A stretch of DNA of 64,000 nucleotides from Sphingopyxis sp. JAI128 (GCF_014207235.1 NZ_JACHDA010000005.1:186001-250000); one strand, 5' to 3'; shown: positions 18,113-29,235, counted from the stretch's first letter. Numbers and translations are program-made. Notes: generated by a model from the letters alone, not told the origin.

Positions 18113-20134
18113 ATGGCCACCAAGAACACCGCCGCCGAAACCGACACCGACGCCCCGCTGATCGACCTGAACGAGGCCGACGTCAAAAAGCTGATCGCGC
18201 GCGGCAAGAAGCGCGGATATCTGACCTATGACGAGCTGAATGCGGCGCTGCCGCAGGATGAGATGTCGTCCGAGCAGATCGAGGATATCATGTCGGCAAT
18301 CTCCGACATGGGCATCAACATCGTCGAAAGCGACGAAGATGTGCAGGAAGAGGCCGAGCAGGAAAGCGACGACGAAGTCGATGTTTCGGCGGGCACGGGC
18401 TCGGTGTCGAACCCCGCAATCGAGAAAAAGAAGGAAACGGTCGATCGCACCGACGATCCCGTTCGCATGTACCTGCGCGAAATGGGCGCGGTCGAGCTGC
18501 TGTCCCGCGAAGGCGAAATCGCGATCGCGAAACGCATCGAGGCCGGCCGCGACACGATGATCCTCGGGCTTTGCGAAAGCCCGCTGACCTTCAACGCGAT
18601 CATCGACTGGTCGACCGCGCTGAACAATGGCGACATGCAGTTGCGCGAGATCGTCGATCTCGAGGCGATGCTCTCGAAGGACCCGGCGCCCGAGAACCTC
18701 GACGAAGAAGGCGCCGAGGATGACGGCGAAATCAGCGAAAAGACCGCCGGTGTCTCGTTCAAGGACGAGGACGAGGTCGAAGAAGAGCCCGCGGCCGACG
18801 GCGACGACGAGGATGGCGAAGGATCGTCGGGCAAGCGCGAGAACTTCGAGGAGGATGAGGAAGACAACACGCTCAGCCTCGCCGCGATGGAAGAGCTTCT
18901 GAAACCCGACGCGCTCGAAAAATTCGCAAACATCACCAAGAGCTTCAAAGCCTTCTCGAAGCTGCAGGAGGCGCGCCTCGAATCGCTTTCGGGCGGCGAG
19001 GAATTCCCCGCGGCCTCGGAAAAGAAGTACCACAAGCTGCGCGAGGAGCTCACCGCGCAGGTCGAGAGCGTGCAGTTTCACGGCACCAAGATCGAATATC
19101 TGGTCGACCAGCTCTACAGCTACAATCGCCGCCTGACCGCGCTGGGCGGTCAGATGCTGCGGCTAGCCGAGCGCCACAAGGTGCCGCGCAAGTCGTTCCT
19201 CGACAATTATGTCGGGCGCGAACTCGAAGAGAATTGGCTCGATCAGGTCTCCGGGCTCGACAAGAAATGGGCCGCTTTCGCCGAGAATGAAGCCGGCGCG
19301 GTCGACCGCATCCGTATCGAGATCAGCGAAATCGCGCAGGCGGCGGGCATGAGCCTCGTCGAATTCCGCCGCGTCGTGAACATGGTGCAGAAGGGCGAAC
19401 GCGAAGCGCGTATCGCCAAGAAGGAAATGGTCGAGGCGAACCTACGCCTCGTCATCTCGATCGCCAAGAAATACACCAATCGCGGCCTGCAATTTCTCGA
19501 CCTCATCCAGGAAGGCAATATCGGCCTGATGAAGGCGGTCGATAAGTTCGAATATCGCCGCGGCTACAAGTTCAGCACCTATGCGACCTGGTGGATCCGG
19601 CAGGCGATCACCCGCTCGATCGCCGACCAGGCGCGCACGATCCGCATCCCGGTCCATATGATCGAAACGATCAACAAGCTGGTGCGGTGCAGCCGCCAGT
19701 TCCTCCACGAAAGCGGCCGCGAGCCGACGCCCGAGGAAATGGCCGAGCGCCTGTCGATGCCGCTCGAAAAGGTCCGCAAGGTGATGAAGATCGCCAAGGA
19801 GCCGATCAGCCTCGAAACGCCGATCGGCGACGAGGAAGACAGCCATCTCGGCGATTTCATCGAGGACAAGAATGCCGTCATCCCGGTCGATGCCGCGGTG
19901 CAGTCGAACCTCAAGGAAACGGTGACCCGCGTATTGGCGTCGCTGACCCCGCGCGAGGAACGCGTGCTTCGCATGCGCTTTGGCATCGGGATGAACACCG
20001 ACCATACGCTCGAAGAAGTCGGCCAGCAGTTCAGCGTGACGCGCGAACGTATCCGCCAGATCGAGGCGAAGGCGCTCCGCAAGCTGAAACACCCGTCGCG
20101 GTCGCGCAAGATGCGGTCGTTCCTCGACCAATAA
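18113..20134 (+). CDS. rpoD: RNA polymerase primary sigma factor (sigma-70)
   Basis: Directs RNA polymerase to housekeeping promoters. The product is 673 residues. Region 1.1 lies near the N-terminus and is followed by a large acidic non-conserved region (about 190-260). Region 2 includes [20 protein letters not shown] and [15 protein letters not shown]; region 3 follows [14 protein letters not shown]; and region 4 ends with [19 protein letters not shown]. It starts 38 bases after dnaG with AAGGAACAAGA as ribosome-binding site, completing the dnaG-rpoD pair, and ends at an intrinsic terminator. Confidence 0.98.
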   Translation: MATKNTAAETDTDAPLIDLNEADVKKLIARGKKRGYLTYDELNAALPQDEMSSEQIEDIMSAISDMGINIVESDEDVQEEAEQESDDEVDVSAGTGSVSNPAIEKKKETVDRTDDPVRMYLREMGAVELLSREGEIAIAKRIEAGRDTMILGLCESPLTFNAIIDWSTALNNGDMQLREIVDLEAMLSKDPAPENLDEEGAEDDGEISEKTAGVSFKDEDEVEEEPAADGDDEDGEGSSGKRENFEEDEEDNTLSLAAMEELLKPDALEKFANITKSFKAFSKLQEARLESLSGGEEFPAASEKKYHKLREELTAQVESVQFHGTKIEYLVDQLYSYNRRLTALGGQMLRLAERHKVPRKSFLDNYVGRELEENWLDQVSGLDKKWAAFAENEAGAVDRIRIEISEIAQAAGMSLVEFRRVVNMVQKGEREARIAKKEMVEANLRLVISIAKKYTNRGLQFLDLIQEGNIGLMKAVDKFEYRRGYKFSTYATWWIRQAITRSIADQARTIRIPVHMIETINKLVRCSRQFLHESGREPTPEEMAERLSMPLEKVRKVMKIAKEPISLETPIGDEEDSHLGDFIEDKNAVIPVDAAVQSNLKETVTRVLASLTPREERVLRMRFGIGMNTDHTLEEVGQQFSVTRERIRQIEAKALRKLKHPSRSRKMRSFLDQ

Positions 20135-20158
20135 GCACGGATCGAGAGCGAAGATATC

Positions 20159-20190
20159 AAGGGCGGTCCGGCCAACGGGCCGCCCTTTTT
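20159..20190 (+). terminator. Rho-independent terminator of rpoD
   Basis: A stem AAGGGCGGTCC / GGGCCGCCCTT with a 7-nt loop and one G-T pair is followed by a run of T. It starts 25 bases after the rpoD stop. Confidence 0.88.
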
Positions 20191-20200
20191 CATCGGTTGC

Positions 20201-20250
20201 GGGGTGGATTCCGGACATTCGTGTCGAGCGAAGTCGAGACACCCATCGAC
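20201..20250. repeat. Composite repeat fragment
   Basis: 20201-20222 is the inverted match of the central block of the dispersed repeat at 8621-8712 (GGGGTGGATTCC, GACATTCG). It is fused to a second short motif, GTCGAGCGAAGTCGAGACAC, at 20223-20242, which has weak internal symmetry. Confidence 0.65.
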
Positions 20251-20503
20251 GACGCGCCTAGCCCGATGGGCCGCCATTCTCCAATGCTGCGGCGCACAAA
20301 TATTCTGCCCGATCCTCTTTAAATCTTCGTATTTCAACGCCAGATAGCCGTCGTCGAGCGAAGCGGCGCGCTTCATCAACGGTTCACGCGGCACCCATCA
20401 AATGGCGAACATTCCTAATCAATGGGAATGGATTCACGATCCAGAGCAGATGGTTCGGCGCAACCGACCCCATAAAGCTCGGATTTTCGGGGATTGCTGA
20501 AAC
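20251..20503. other. Intergenic region downstream of rpoD
   Basis: About 250 bases of lower G+C content between the repeat fragment and the pspC promoter. On the minus strand a short frame (starting near 20394, [20 protein letters not shown]) is open but runs into the repeat and the rpoD terminator. I do not call it a gene. Nothing else recognisable. Confidence 0.5.
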
Positions 20504-20518
20504 TGGCACGGCCTTTGC
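20504..20518 (+). promoter_or_regulatory. Sigma-54 (-24/-12) promoter of pspC
   Basis: TGGCACG, four bases, then TTGC: an exact match to the RpoN consensus, with GG and GC spaced correctly. The predicted transcript starts near 20530, 44 bases before the pspC ATG. Psp genes of other bacteria are classic RpoN targets activated by PspF. Confidence 0.82.
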
Positions 20519-20573
20519 GATGCATTGGGCATCGACGCGGGGCGAAGCCCGCAGCCAAAGGGAAAGACAAAAA

Positions 20574-20870
20574 ATGGACAACGAAACCACCAACCTCTTC
20601 CGCCGCCGCGACACGTTTTTCGGAATTTGCGAGGCCGTTGGCCAGGATTTTGGCTTCAATCCCCTGTGGCTTCGCCTCGCCTTCATCGCACCGCTCTTCT
20701 TCTTCCCGGTGCAGACCTTCATGGCCTATTTCGCACTCGGTCTCGTCGTCCTCGCGTCGCGGCTGATCTTCCCAGCAAAGACGGCAGCTTCGGCGCAGCC
20801 CGCGCAGAATGCGGTCGCCGCCGACGCGCCGAAGGCCGAAAGGGCCGAGGAACTCGCGCTCGCAGCTTGA
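20574..20870 (+). CDS. pspC: PspC-domain envelope stress protein (stand-alone)
   Basis: Encodes 98 residues from the ATG at 20574 (MDNETTNLFRRRDTFFGICE), with AAAGGGAAAGACAAAA before it. The PspC domain covers about residues 8-65: a cytoplasmic start with FFGICEAVGQDFGFNPLWLRL and a transmembrane segment ending in YFALGLVVLASRLIF. An Ala-rich tail follows. PspC is an inner-membrane partner of the phage-shock response, sensing secretin mislocalisation or loss of membrane integrity. No pspA, pspB or pspF is adjacent, so it stands alone, but a perfect RpoN promoter supports membership of the PspF regulon. Confidence 0.85.
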   Translation: MDNETTNLFRRRDTFFGICEAVGQDFGFNPLWLRLAFIAPLFFFPVQTFMAYFALGLVVLASRLIFPAKTAASAQPAQNAVAADAPKAERAEELALAA

Positions 20871-20941
20871 GCGGTACCGGCCGGGCATCCCTCTCCCCGT
20901 CTGGCCTCTCCGCTCCGATGGCGCCCAGGCGCCATAGACGG

Positions 20942-20973
20942 GGCCGGCAAGCTCTCCCCGGTGCTTGCCGGCC
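20942..20973. terminator. Hairpin after pspC
   Basis: GGCCGGCAAG and CTTGCCGGCC pair perfectly over 10 bases with a 12-nt loop, followed by CCCTT. It lies 70 bases beyond the pspC stop and could end that transcript. Confidence 0.55.
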
Positions 20974-21129
20974 CCCTTGCCTTCCAGCCATGTGTCCCTG
21001 ACTGGAACAGGAAAAATATGGATCGACCCACTGCTTATAAACGCGACGTTTACGACGTCGGTTTATGACCGATCGCTGACATTCCATTGGCTTGGGCGCG
21101 AGCGCCTCCGCCACAGCGAGGATCGAGCG

Positions 21130-21804
21130 TTGAGCCCATCGACACAGCCCCAGCTGCCGACCCGCGACGTCGCCGAGATGCTCGATTCGCTGGTCGCCGG
21201 CGATGGCACCGGCGCGCATCCGCATGTTCGCTCGGGCGCGCTGTCGACCGGCCCCGAAGCGATGCGCAACCTCGCCGACGCGGTGCATTTCCTCTGCCTG
21301 CTTCACGGTCGCCATCCGGGCGTGATCGACAATGCCGCGCGCAAGGCGGTCGATCCGGCCTCGCGGCAATGGATGGACGAAGCAGCCGACGCCTTCGTCG
21401 TCGAACGCGCCTTCCTTTCGAAAATCGCCTCGGCGGTCGGCCCGGTACCGAGCACGCAGGGTCAGGCCCAATGCGAAGCCGCCGTCGCCGCGCAGCGCAA
21501 GGCGATCGACATGCTCGCCGAATCCGATCGCCATGGCTGCGCCGTCGGCGCCGCAATCGCGCTGACGCTCGACTGGCGCACGATCCGCGTCCTGCTCGAT
21601 ATCAGCGCCCAGCGGCTCGACATTGCCCCGCCGACGTGCACCTTGCCCGACCTGCGCGACACCGCGCGGCTCGCCGGGACCGTGGCCGGCGGCAACCCCG
21701 CCGTCGAGCGCGCGATGGTGTTCGGCGCGCAGCAGCTGATCGCCCAGCACAGCGGCTTGTGGGATCTGCTGTCGGTTCGCGCCGCGAGCCGCGTCCACCC
21801 CTGA
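21130..21804 (+). CDS. Conserved hypothetical cytoplasmic protein
   Basis: The frame is open from 20965, but the coding-like, Ala-rich part begins around a TTG at 21130 with GCGAGG a few bases upstream; an ATG at 21178 is the other option. The likely product is about 224 residues, mostly helical, with no signal peptide or membrane segment. Features are VHFLCLLHGRHPGVIDNAA near the N-terminus, then FLSKIASAVGPVPSTQGQAQ and AALTLDW-like helices. I do not recognise a catalytic motif and give no function. It sits between pspC and a MoxR ATPase on the same strand. Confidence 0.7.
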   Translation: MSPSTQPQLPTRDVAEMLDSLVAGDGTGAHPHVRSGALSTGPEAMRNLADAVHFLCLLHGRHPGVIDNAARKAVDPASRQWMDEAADAFVVERAFLSKIASAVGPVPSTQGQAQCEAAVAAQRKAIDMLAESDRHGCAVGAAIALTLDWRTIRVLLDISAQRLDIAPPTCTLPDLRDTARLAGTVAGGNPAVERAMVFGAQQLIAQHSGLWDLLSVRAASRVHP

Positions 21805-21915
21805 TCCGCAGCGCGCGGCGCTCCCGCGAGCCGCGCGAACCGGAGTCCGCTTGCACCGCTCTCCAGCCGCCGCTATGCCCGCTTGACGTTCACGTTAAGG
21901 GAAAGGCTGCGCCGC

Positions 21916-22761
21916 ATGCGTTTCGAAGGTACCAGCGCCTATATCGCCACCGACGACCTGAAGGTCGCGGTCAATGCCGCGACCTTGCTGCGCCGCCCGC
22001 TGCTCGTGAAGGGCGAACCCGGCACCGGCAAGACCGTGCTGGCCGAGGAAATCGCCAAGGCCTTCGACGCGCCGCTGATCACCTGGAACATCAAATCGAC
22101 GACCAAGGCGCAGCAAGGGCTCTACGAATATGATGCGGTGGCGCGCCTGCGCGACGGACAGCTCGGCGAGGAACGCGTCCACGATATTCGCAACTATATC
22201 CGCAAGGGCAAATTGTGGGAGGCGTTCACCTCGCCCAAGCTCCCCGTGCTGCTGATCGACGAGATCGACAAGGCCGATATCGAATTCCCGAACGATCTGC
22301 TCCAGGAACTCGATCGCATGGCCTTCCATGTCTATGAGACCGACGAGACGATCACGGCAAGGGAACGCCCGATCGTCGTCATCACATCGAACAATGAAAA
22401 GGAATTGCCCGACGCCTTCCTGCGTCGCTGCTTTTTTCACTATATCAAATTCCCCGACCGCGACACGATGGCCGAGATCGTAGAGGTCCACTTCCCCGGC
22501 ATCCAGAAGACGCTGGTGAGCCGCGCCATGGATATCTTCTACGAAGTGCGCGAGGTTCCCGGGCTCAAGAAAAAGCCGTCGACGAGCGAACTGATCGACT
22601 GGCTGAAACTGCTGCTCAACGAGGATATGCCGCTCGAAGTGCTGCAGAACCGCGACGTCGGCAAGGCGATCCCGCCGCTCCACGGCGCCTTGCTCAAGAA
22701 TGAGCAGGACGTGATGCTCTTCGAAAAGCTGGCCTTCATGGCGCGGCGTCAGGGGAGCTAG
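21916..22761 (+). CDS. MoxR-family AAA+ ATPase
   Basis: Encodes 281 residues from the ATG at 21916 (MRFEGTSAYIATDDLKVAVN). Walker A is GEPGTGKT, Walker B is VLLIDEIDKAD, and sensor 1 is VVITSNNEKELPD with the arginine-finger-like FLRRCFFHYI after it. This is the CoxD-like branch of MoxR ATPases, which act as chaperones inserting cofactors or activating metalloenzymes, usually with a von Willebrand factor A protein encoded next to them. No such partner follows here: a repeat region and an HTH gene do. The client is therefore unknown. Confidence 0.92.
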   Translation: MRFEGTSAYIATDDLKVAVNAATLLRRPLLVKGEPGTGKTVLAEEIAKAFDAPLITWNIKSTTKAQQGLYEYDAVARLRDGQLGEERVHDIRNYIRKGKLWEAFTSPKLPVLLIDEIDKADIEFPNDLLQELDRMAFHVYETDETITARERPIVVITSNNEKELPDAFLRRCFFHYIKFPDRDTMAEIVEVHFPGIQKTLVSRAMDIFYEVREVPGLKKKPSTSELIDWLKLLLNEDMPLEVLQNRDVGKAIPPLHGALLKNEQDVMLFEKLAFMARRQGS

Positions 22762-22948
22762 GCCGGCGGAGAAATCGGGAAGTCGGAATCGACCGGAAGC
22801 TGACCAGCGCGCCGCGCTGACGGAGGGGCATTGACGCGACCGTCGCGGCCCCCTCCACCACCGCTGGGCGGCAGTCCCGCTGGCGCTACGCGCCCTTTGC
22901 GACTCCCCCATCGCTACGCGACAGGGAGGATATGCTTCGTCGCCACCC
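22762..22948. other. Intergenic region after the MoxR gene
   Basis: Non-coding stretch leading into the repeat at 22949. It carries CTCCACCACCGCTGGGCGGCAGTCCCGCTGGCGC-like low-complexity sequence and no supported gene. Confidence 0.45.
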
Positions 22949-23071
22949 CGGACTTGATCCGGGGTCCATGACTTCGGCTGCGATGGATCCCGGATCAAGT
23001 CCGCGATGACGAACATCTGGAATCCATCCAAAACCGGCGTTCGAAAACCCTTTCCTACATTATCCAGCCAT
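22949..23071. repeat. Dispersed intergenic repeat, copy B, with 21-bp inverted arms
   Basis: 22949-22969 and 22983-23003 are inverted copies with one mismatch (core CGGACTTGATCCGGG). The right part, 22986-23071, matches the repeat at 8621-8712 over about 90 bases, ending in CCTTTCCTACATTATCC. The element sits 15 bases before the following gene. Confidence 0.85.
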
Positions 23072-23086
23072 GCTCCATACTGACAG

Positions 23087-23515
23087 ATGGAACACAGCAC
23101 CCTACCCGCCCCCCTCCTCGCCGGCACCTGCCTCGCTTTCACCCCCGTCCCCGGGCAGCGCCACCGCGCCGACGGCTGGACGCCCGACACACAGGCCAAT
23201 TTCATCCGCGCACTCGAAGCGATGGGTTCGGTCGGACGGGCGACAAAGGCCGTCGGCATGGGGCGGCGTTCGGCCTACCGCCTTCGCGACCGGCCCGGCG
23301 CGGCGAGTTTCGCCGCTGCATGGGACCGCGCGATTTCGATGGGACGCACGTACCAATTCAGCATCGCAATGGACCGCGCGATCAACGGCGTCACCATCGT
23401 GCGCGTGCTGAAAGGCGGCGCTGTCGATGTCTCGGGCGGCCCCGACATGGACATTGTCCGTTCGGCGCTGCGCGAAGATGCCACACCGCTTAAGGCCACA
23501 AAGGACACAGTTTGA
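23087..23515 (+). CDS. Hypothetical protein with helix-turn-helix-like N-terminal region
   Basis: Encodes 142 residues. The segment ADGWTPDTQANFIRALEAMG followed by SVGRATKAVGMGRRSAYRLRD resembles the HTH of small terminase-like or RNA-polymerase-sigma-like proteins common in sphingomonads. The rest (AWDRAISMGRTYQFSIAMDR) is helical. No effector domain is visible, so it may be a small DNA-binding protein. The ATG at 23087 follows directly on a dispersed repeat, so promoter and leader are partly repeat-derived. Convergent with katG. Confidence 0.72.
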   Translation: MEHSTLPAPLLAGTCLAFTPVPGQRHRADGWTPDTQANFIRALEAMGSVGRATKAVGMGRRSAYRLRDRPGAASFAAAWDRAISMGRTYQFSIAMDRAINGVTIVRVLKGGAVDVSGGPDMDIVRSALREDATPLKATKDTV

Positions 23516-23567
23516 ACGCGCGCATGCGAGGCTTTTGTGGCTTTAGGCAAAAAAGACCCGCCCCCAG

Positions 23568-23648
23568 GCCCATGTCCCCGGGGGCGGATCGCGACCCGTC
23601 GTCCTTTGGCCGCCCCGGCCCCGCGGTATGATGCGGGGCCGGGGCGCC
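23568..23648. terminator. Two hairpins between convergent genes (HTH protein and katG)
   Basis: First, CGCCCCCAGG and CCCGGGGGCG-like arms near 23568-23587. Second, CGCCCCGGCCCCGC (23611-23624) and its perfect partner GCGGGGCCGGGGCG (23633-23646) with an 8-nt loop. No strong T-run follows either. They probably stop or stabilise both convergent mRNAs. Confidence 0.6.
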
Positions 23649-23651
23649 GGA

Positions 23652-26141
<2,490 letters not shown>

Positions 26142-26167
26142 GGAACATCGAACCCGTTCAAAGGGTT
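26142..26167 (+). promoter_or_regulatory. Possible EcfG (general stress response) promoter
   Basis: GGAAC at 26142-26146, a 17-base spacer, then GGTT at 26164-26167. The alphaproteobacterial EcfG consensus is GGAAC, 16-17 bases, CGTT, so this site has one mismatch. It would start the mRNA about 40 bases before the GTG at 26216. Confidence 0.4.
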
Positions 26168-26215
26168 GATCGGACGCCGCATCGATGAATGTCCGCGGCA
26201 AAAAGGAGATGGAAA

Positions 26216-26368
26216 GTGGCTAACGATCCCAACCAGCAGAATGAGAAGAAACCGCAGGCGGACCGCGACGAAGAAGAGCGCCGCCAGCAACAGCAGCAGG
26301 GCGGCCAGAACCGCCAGCCCGGCAGCCAGCGTCCCGATCAGGACCGCCAGAACCCGCAACAGCGCTGA
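26216..26368 (+). CDS. Small hydrophilic Gln/Arg/Asn-rich protein
   Basis: A 50-codon gene starting with GTG, with a strong ribosome-binding site (AAAAGGAGAT) 7-8 bases upstream and an intrinsic terminator 17 bases after the stop. The product begins VANDPNQQNEKKPQADRDEE and consists almost wholly of Gln, Arg, Asn, Asp, Glu and Pro. It has no hydrophobic core and is expected to be disordered. The quality of its translation and termination signals makes it convincing despite its size. Small hydrophilic proteins of this sort are often stress-induced in Alphaproteobacteria, which would fit the possible EcfG site upstream. Function unknown. Confidence 0.75.
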   Translation: MANDPNQQNEKKPQADRDEEERRQQQQQGGQNRQPGSQRPDQDRQNPQQR

Positions 26369-26384
26369 ATTCAGGCTGTATGAG

Positions 26385-26413
26385 AAAGGGGCGGCCTGCG
26401 GGCCGCCCCTTTT
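26385..26413 (+). terminator. Rho-independent terminator of the small Gln-rich gene
   Basis: A stem AAAGGGGCGGCC / GGCCGCCCCTTT with a short loop is followed by TTC. It also faces the end of the convergent TonB receptor gene and may serve both. Confidence 0.88.
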
Positions 26414-26436
26414 CATTCGAACATGCACGATGGGGG

Positions 26437-28914
26437 TCAGAAGCTGGCTTTGATCGTCCCGCCCCACGTCCGCGGATCGCCCGGCAAGCCGACAATCAAA
26501 CCGGTGTTGCCCGGCCCGACGCTCAACTGTTCGAGATAATTCTTGTCGAACGGGTTGCGGACCCAGCCAAATATGTCGATGCCATTCTCGGTCCGGAAAC
26601 CGGCGCGGAAGTTCGAAAGCGAATAGCCCTGGATCCAGGTGTAGGCGGACGGCGACGGGTTCGACGAGAAACTCGACCGGTAACTGCCGTCATATCCCAA
26701 ATAATATTGCCCCTGCTGTCCGAAAAGGTCGGATTCGGCATTCGCCTCCGCTCCGAAGGAGAAAGCCCATTTCGACACGCCCGGCAGGCGCTGGCCCGAG
26801 ATGTCGCAGTTCGCCGGACTGATGCCGCCCGCTGTCCCCGGCGCGCTAGGCGCCTGCCCCGCGCCCGCCGTCGTCCCGCCGGAAAGCTCGGGCGGGCACG
26901 GCGCATCGACGAAACGCTTGTATTTGGCATCGGTATAGGCGCCGTTGACATAGGACCGGAACCGTTCGCTCGGCCGCGCCGAGACGTCGAACTCGACACC
27001 TTGCGTGCGAACCTTGTCCGCATTCGCCAGATAACCGCGCAGCACACCGAACTGGCCGTTGTTCACATTGGCCTGATAGTTTTTGATGTCGGTGCGAAAA
27101 GCCGTGACGTTCAATGTCGCCTTCCGATCGAAGAATTCGGCCTTCACGCCCGCCTCATAATGATTCACCGATTCCGGCTTCACCGTCGCCGCATCCAGGA
27201 TCGGGTTATTCGCGGCATTGCTCGGAACGCCATTCTGGTTGATCCCGCCCGATTTGAAGGTCTTGGCATAGGTCGCATAGAATAGCAGGTCGGGCGTCGC
27301 CTTGTACGTCGCCGTCAAATCATAGCTGAAATTCCAGTCGCTGAACGATGGCGAAATTTCCTGCGGGGCAAAGACGCCCAGCCGCGCGACAGTGATCGCA
27401 TCGGTCGGACCGAACAGGATCGGGGTGCCGTCGCCGGCAAAGACTCGGCGCTGATAGAAACCGTCCTTCTTGTCATAATTCAGGCGGACGCCCGGCTGGA
27501 TCGTGAACTGGTCGGTGACCTTCCAGCTGACCTGCCCGAAGAGCGCGGCACTCGTGTTCTTGAGATATTGGGTGTTGATAGCGGTCAGGCCGTCGAGCAC
27601 CGCAGGATCGTTGGCGAGTGCGCTTGCCGGATTGAGCGTCCAGCGGCTCGATGCCGGACCATGCGCTTCGGTGCCCTGCGTGTCGATGCGCTGGTAATAA
27701 TAGAAACCGCCGAGGACGAAATCGAAGCGGTCGCCCGTGCAGTTGTAGCGCAGTTCCTGCGTATATTGGTCCTGCTGCGACGGGTTCTGCGACTTGGTGA
27801 CGATCGGCAGCCCGGTGAAATCGCGGTCGTTCTCGGGCTGCCAATCCCAGTAACGCCATGCGGTGACCGAGGTCAGCGTGCCAGGGCCAATATCCCATTT
27901 AAGGCGCAGCGCCGCGCCGCCGATCTCGTTCCCGGCGTTGAGGTTCGCGTCGAGGTCGGTCACGCGGTCATAGGAGTTTGTGCTGGGCACGACATAGCCC
28001 TGCGCCGCGGCGAGCGCGGCATATTGGCGGTTCAACGGGCGTTGCGTCGCGCCGGTACGGACGAAAACCGAGCTGCAGCACACCGCATCCTGCTTATTCC
28101 AGTCGCCCGACAGGGTAATGCCGAGATCGTCGTTCGGCTGCCACAGCAATTGTCCCCGGATGCCGATATTGTCCTGGCTTTGGGTCCAGCGGTCGGTCGC
28201 AACATTGAAGATGGTACCGCGACGGCTGGTCGACGACATGGCGATACGCGCCGCAAGCCTGTCCGACAGCGGGCCCGAGATCGCGGCCTTGGCCTGCTTG
28301 AAATTGAAATTGCCGACGCTGACCTCTGCCTTGCCCTCGAAATCGAAGGTGGGCTGGTTGGTGGCGATGTTGATCGCGCCCGCCGTCGTGTTCTTGCCAT
28401 AGAGCGTCCCCTGCGGCCCGCGCAGCACTTCGATCTGTGCGACATCCAGGAAGTCGAAGGTCGAAGAGGCGACGCGCGAATAATAAACGTCGTCGATATA
28501 TATGCCGACGCCTTGCTCGATGCCGTCGTTGGTCAGGCCGAACGGCGCCCCGATACCGCGCACGTTGACCGCGGTGTTGCGCGGGTTTGACGAATAGAAT
28601 TGGAGGGTCGGCGTCAACTGCGTCAGGCGGCCGACATTGAAACTGCCCGTATTGTCGATCTGCTCGCCCGCAACCACCGAGATAGCGATAGGGACATCCT
28701 GTGCGGTTTCCTGTCGGCGGCGGGCGGTGACGATGATTTCGCCGCCATAGCTGCCGCCTTCGGCCTGTGCCATGGCATCGTCTGTGCCAGTCGAGGTGCC
28801 GTCTGCGGCACTTTCTTCGGCCATTGCCGGGGTCACGGCAAGCGCGAGCAAAAGGGATAGCGTCAGCGAATCGGCCTGCATACGGCGGCGGGCGGATGGA
28901 TATTTCGCGGTCAT
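26437..28914 (-). CDS. TonB-dependent outer-membrane receptor
   Basis: Imports a substrate across the outer membrane with TonB energy. The product is 825 residues. A signal peptide is seen at MQADSLTLSLLLALAVTPAMA. A TonB box-like segment GGEIIVTARRRQETAQDVPI leads into the plug domain with IDDVYYSRV and VLRGPQGTLYGKNTTAGAIN. The beta-barrel ends in a C-terminal Phe (TWGGTIKASF), the usual outer-membrane signature. The architecture is that of the many sphingomonad receptors for organic substrates, and the sequence does not name one. It lies 89 bases downstream of a YezD-family gene, possibly pointing to sulfur-compound uptake. Confidence 0.93.
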   Translation of the reverse strand: MTAKYPSARRRMQADSLTLSLLLALAVTPAMAEESAADGTSTGTDDAMAQAEGGSYGGEIIVTARRRQETAQDVPIAISVVAGEQIDNTGSFNVGRLTQLTPTLQFYSSNPRNTAVNVRGIGAPFGLTNDGIEQGVGIYIDDVYYSRVASSTFDFLDVAQIEVLRGPQGTLYGKNTTAGAINIATNQPTFDFEGKAEVSVGNFNFKQAKAAISGPLSDRLAARIAMSSTSRRGTIFNVATDRWTQSQDNIGIRGQLLWQPNDDLGITLSGDWNKQDAVCCSSVFVRTGATQRPLNRQYAALAAAQGYVVPSTNSYDRVTDLDANLNAGNEIGGAALRLKWDIGPGTLTSVTAWRYWDWQPENDRDFTGLPIVTKSQNPSQQDQYTQELRYNCTGDRFDFVLGGFYYYQRIDTQGTEAHGPASSRWTLNPASALANDPAVLDGLTAINTQYLKNTSAALFGQVSWKVTDQFTIQPGVRLNYDKKDGFYQRRVFAGDGTPILFGPTDAITVARLGVFAPQEISPSFSDWNFSYDLTATYKATPDLLFYATYAKTFKSGGINQNGVPSNAANNPILDAATVKPESVNHYEAGVKAEFFDRKATLNVTAFRTDIKNYQANVNNGQFGVLRGYLANADKVRTQGVEFDVSARPSERFRSYVNGAYTDAKYKRFVDAPCPPELSGGTTAGAGQAPSAPGTAGGISPANCDISGQRLPGVSKWAFSFGAEANAESDLFGQQGQYYLGYDGSYRSSFSSNPSPSAYTWIQGYSLSNFRAGFRTENGIDIFGWVRNPFDKNYLEQLSVGPGNTGLIVGLPGDPRTWGGTIKASF

Positions 28915-29003
28915 GGGTCATTTCCTGCTGCATAAGAAATCACCACATCCGGTGGTCCGGTCTGCGGCAGGATGAGGGACATCCCTCTTTGGGAGCTGTT
29001 GAA

Positions 29004-29174
29004 TCAGTTGGGGTAGCGATGCCGCTCGGTCACATCGACCTGCACCAGACGCCCTTCATGCACGGTCAGCTGGATCGCGCCGAACTTCAGCTTGTTGAGT
29101 GCTTCCAGCACCGACCGGATGGCGCGCGGTAGTTCTTCGGAGCCGTCCTTTGTGCCTTCGTTGACTGCGCTCAT
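29004..29174 (-). CDS. YezD family (DUF2292) small protein
   Basis: Encodes 56 residues from the ATG at 29174, preceded by GGAGGGAAAGGAACTACC. The signature is VLEALNKLKFGAIQLTVHEG followed by RLVQVDVTERHR, which matches DUF2292/YezD proteins. These are small and of unproven function, often encoded next to sulfate or organosulfur assimilation genes. It is co-directional with the TonB receptor gene (89-base gap) and has a good promoter upstream, so the two are likely one operon. Confidence 0.82.
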   Translation of the reverse strand: MSAVNEGTKDGSEELPRAIRSVLEALNKLKFGAIQLTVHEGRLVQVDVTERHRYPN

Positions 29175-29207
29175 GGTAGTTCCTTTCCCTCCTAGCTTCG
29201 CACAGCA

Positions 29208-29235
29208 AGAATATGCCAAGTGATTTAGTTGACAA
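29208..29235 (-). promoter_or_regulatory. Sigma-70-like promoter for the YezD/TonB operon
   Basis: On the minus strand: -35 TTGTCA (29230-29235), a 16-base spacer, and -10 TATTCT (29208-29213), about 34 bases before the YezD start. The region is notably AT-rich. Confidence 0.5.

Noticed and set aside
20251..20394. Minus-strand frame starting [20 protein letters not shown]
   Set aside because: It has a plausible start but runs through a repeat fragment and the rpoD terminator, so the C-terminal half is not credible; at most a remnant.
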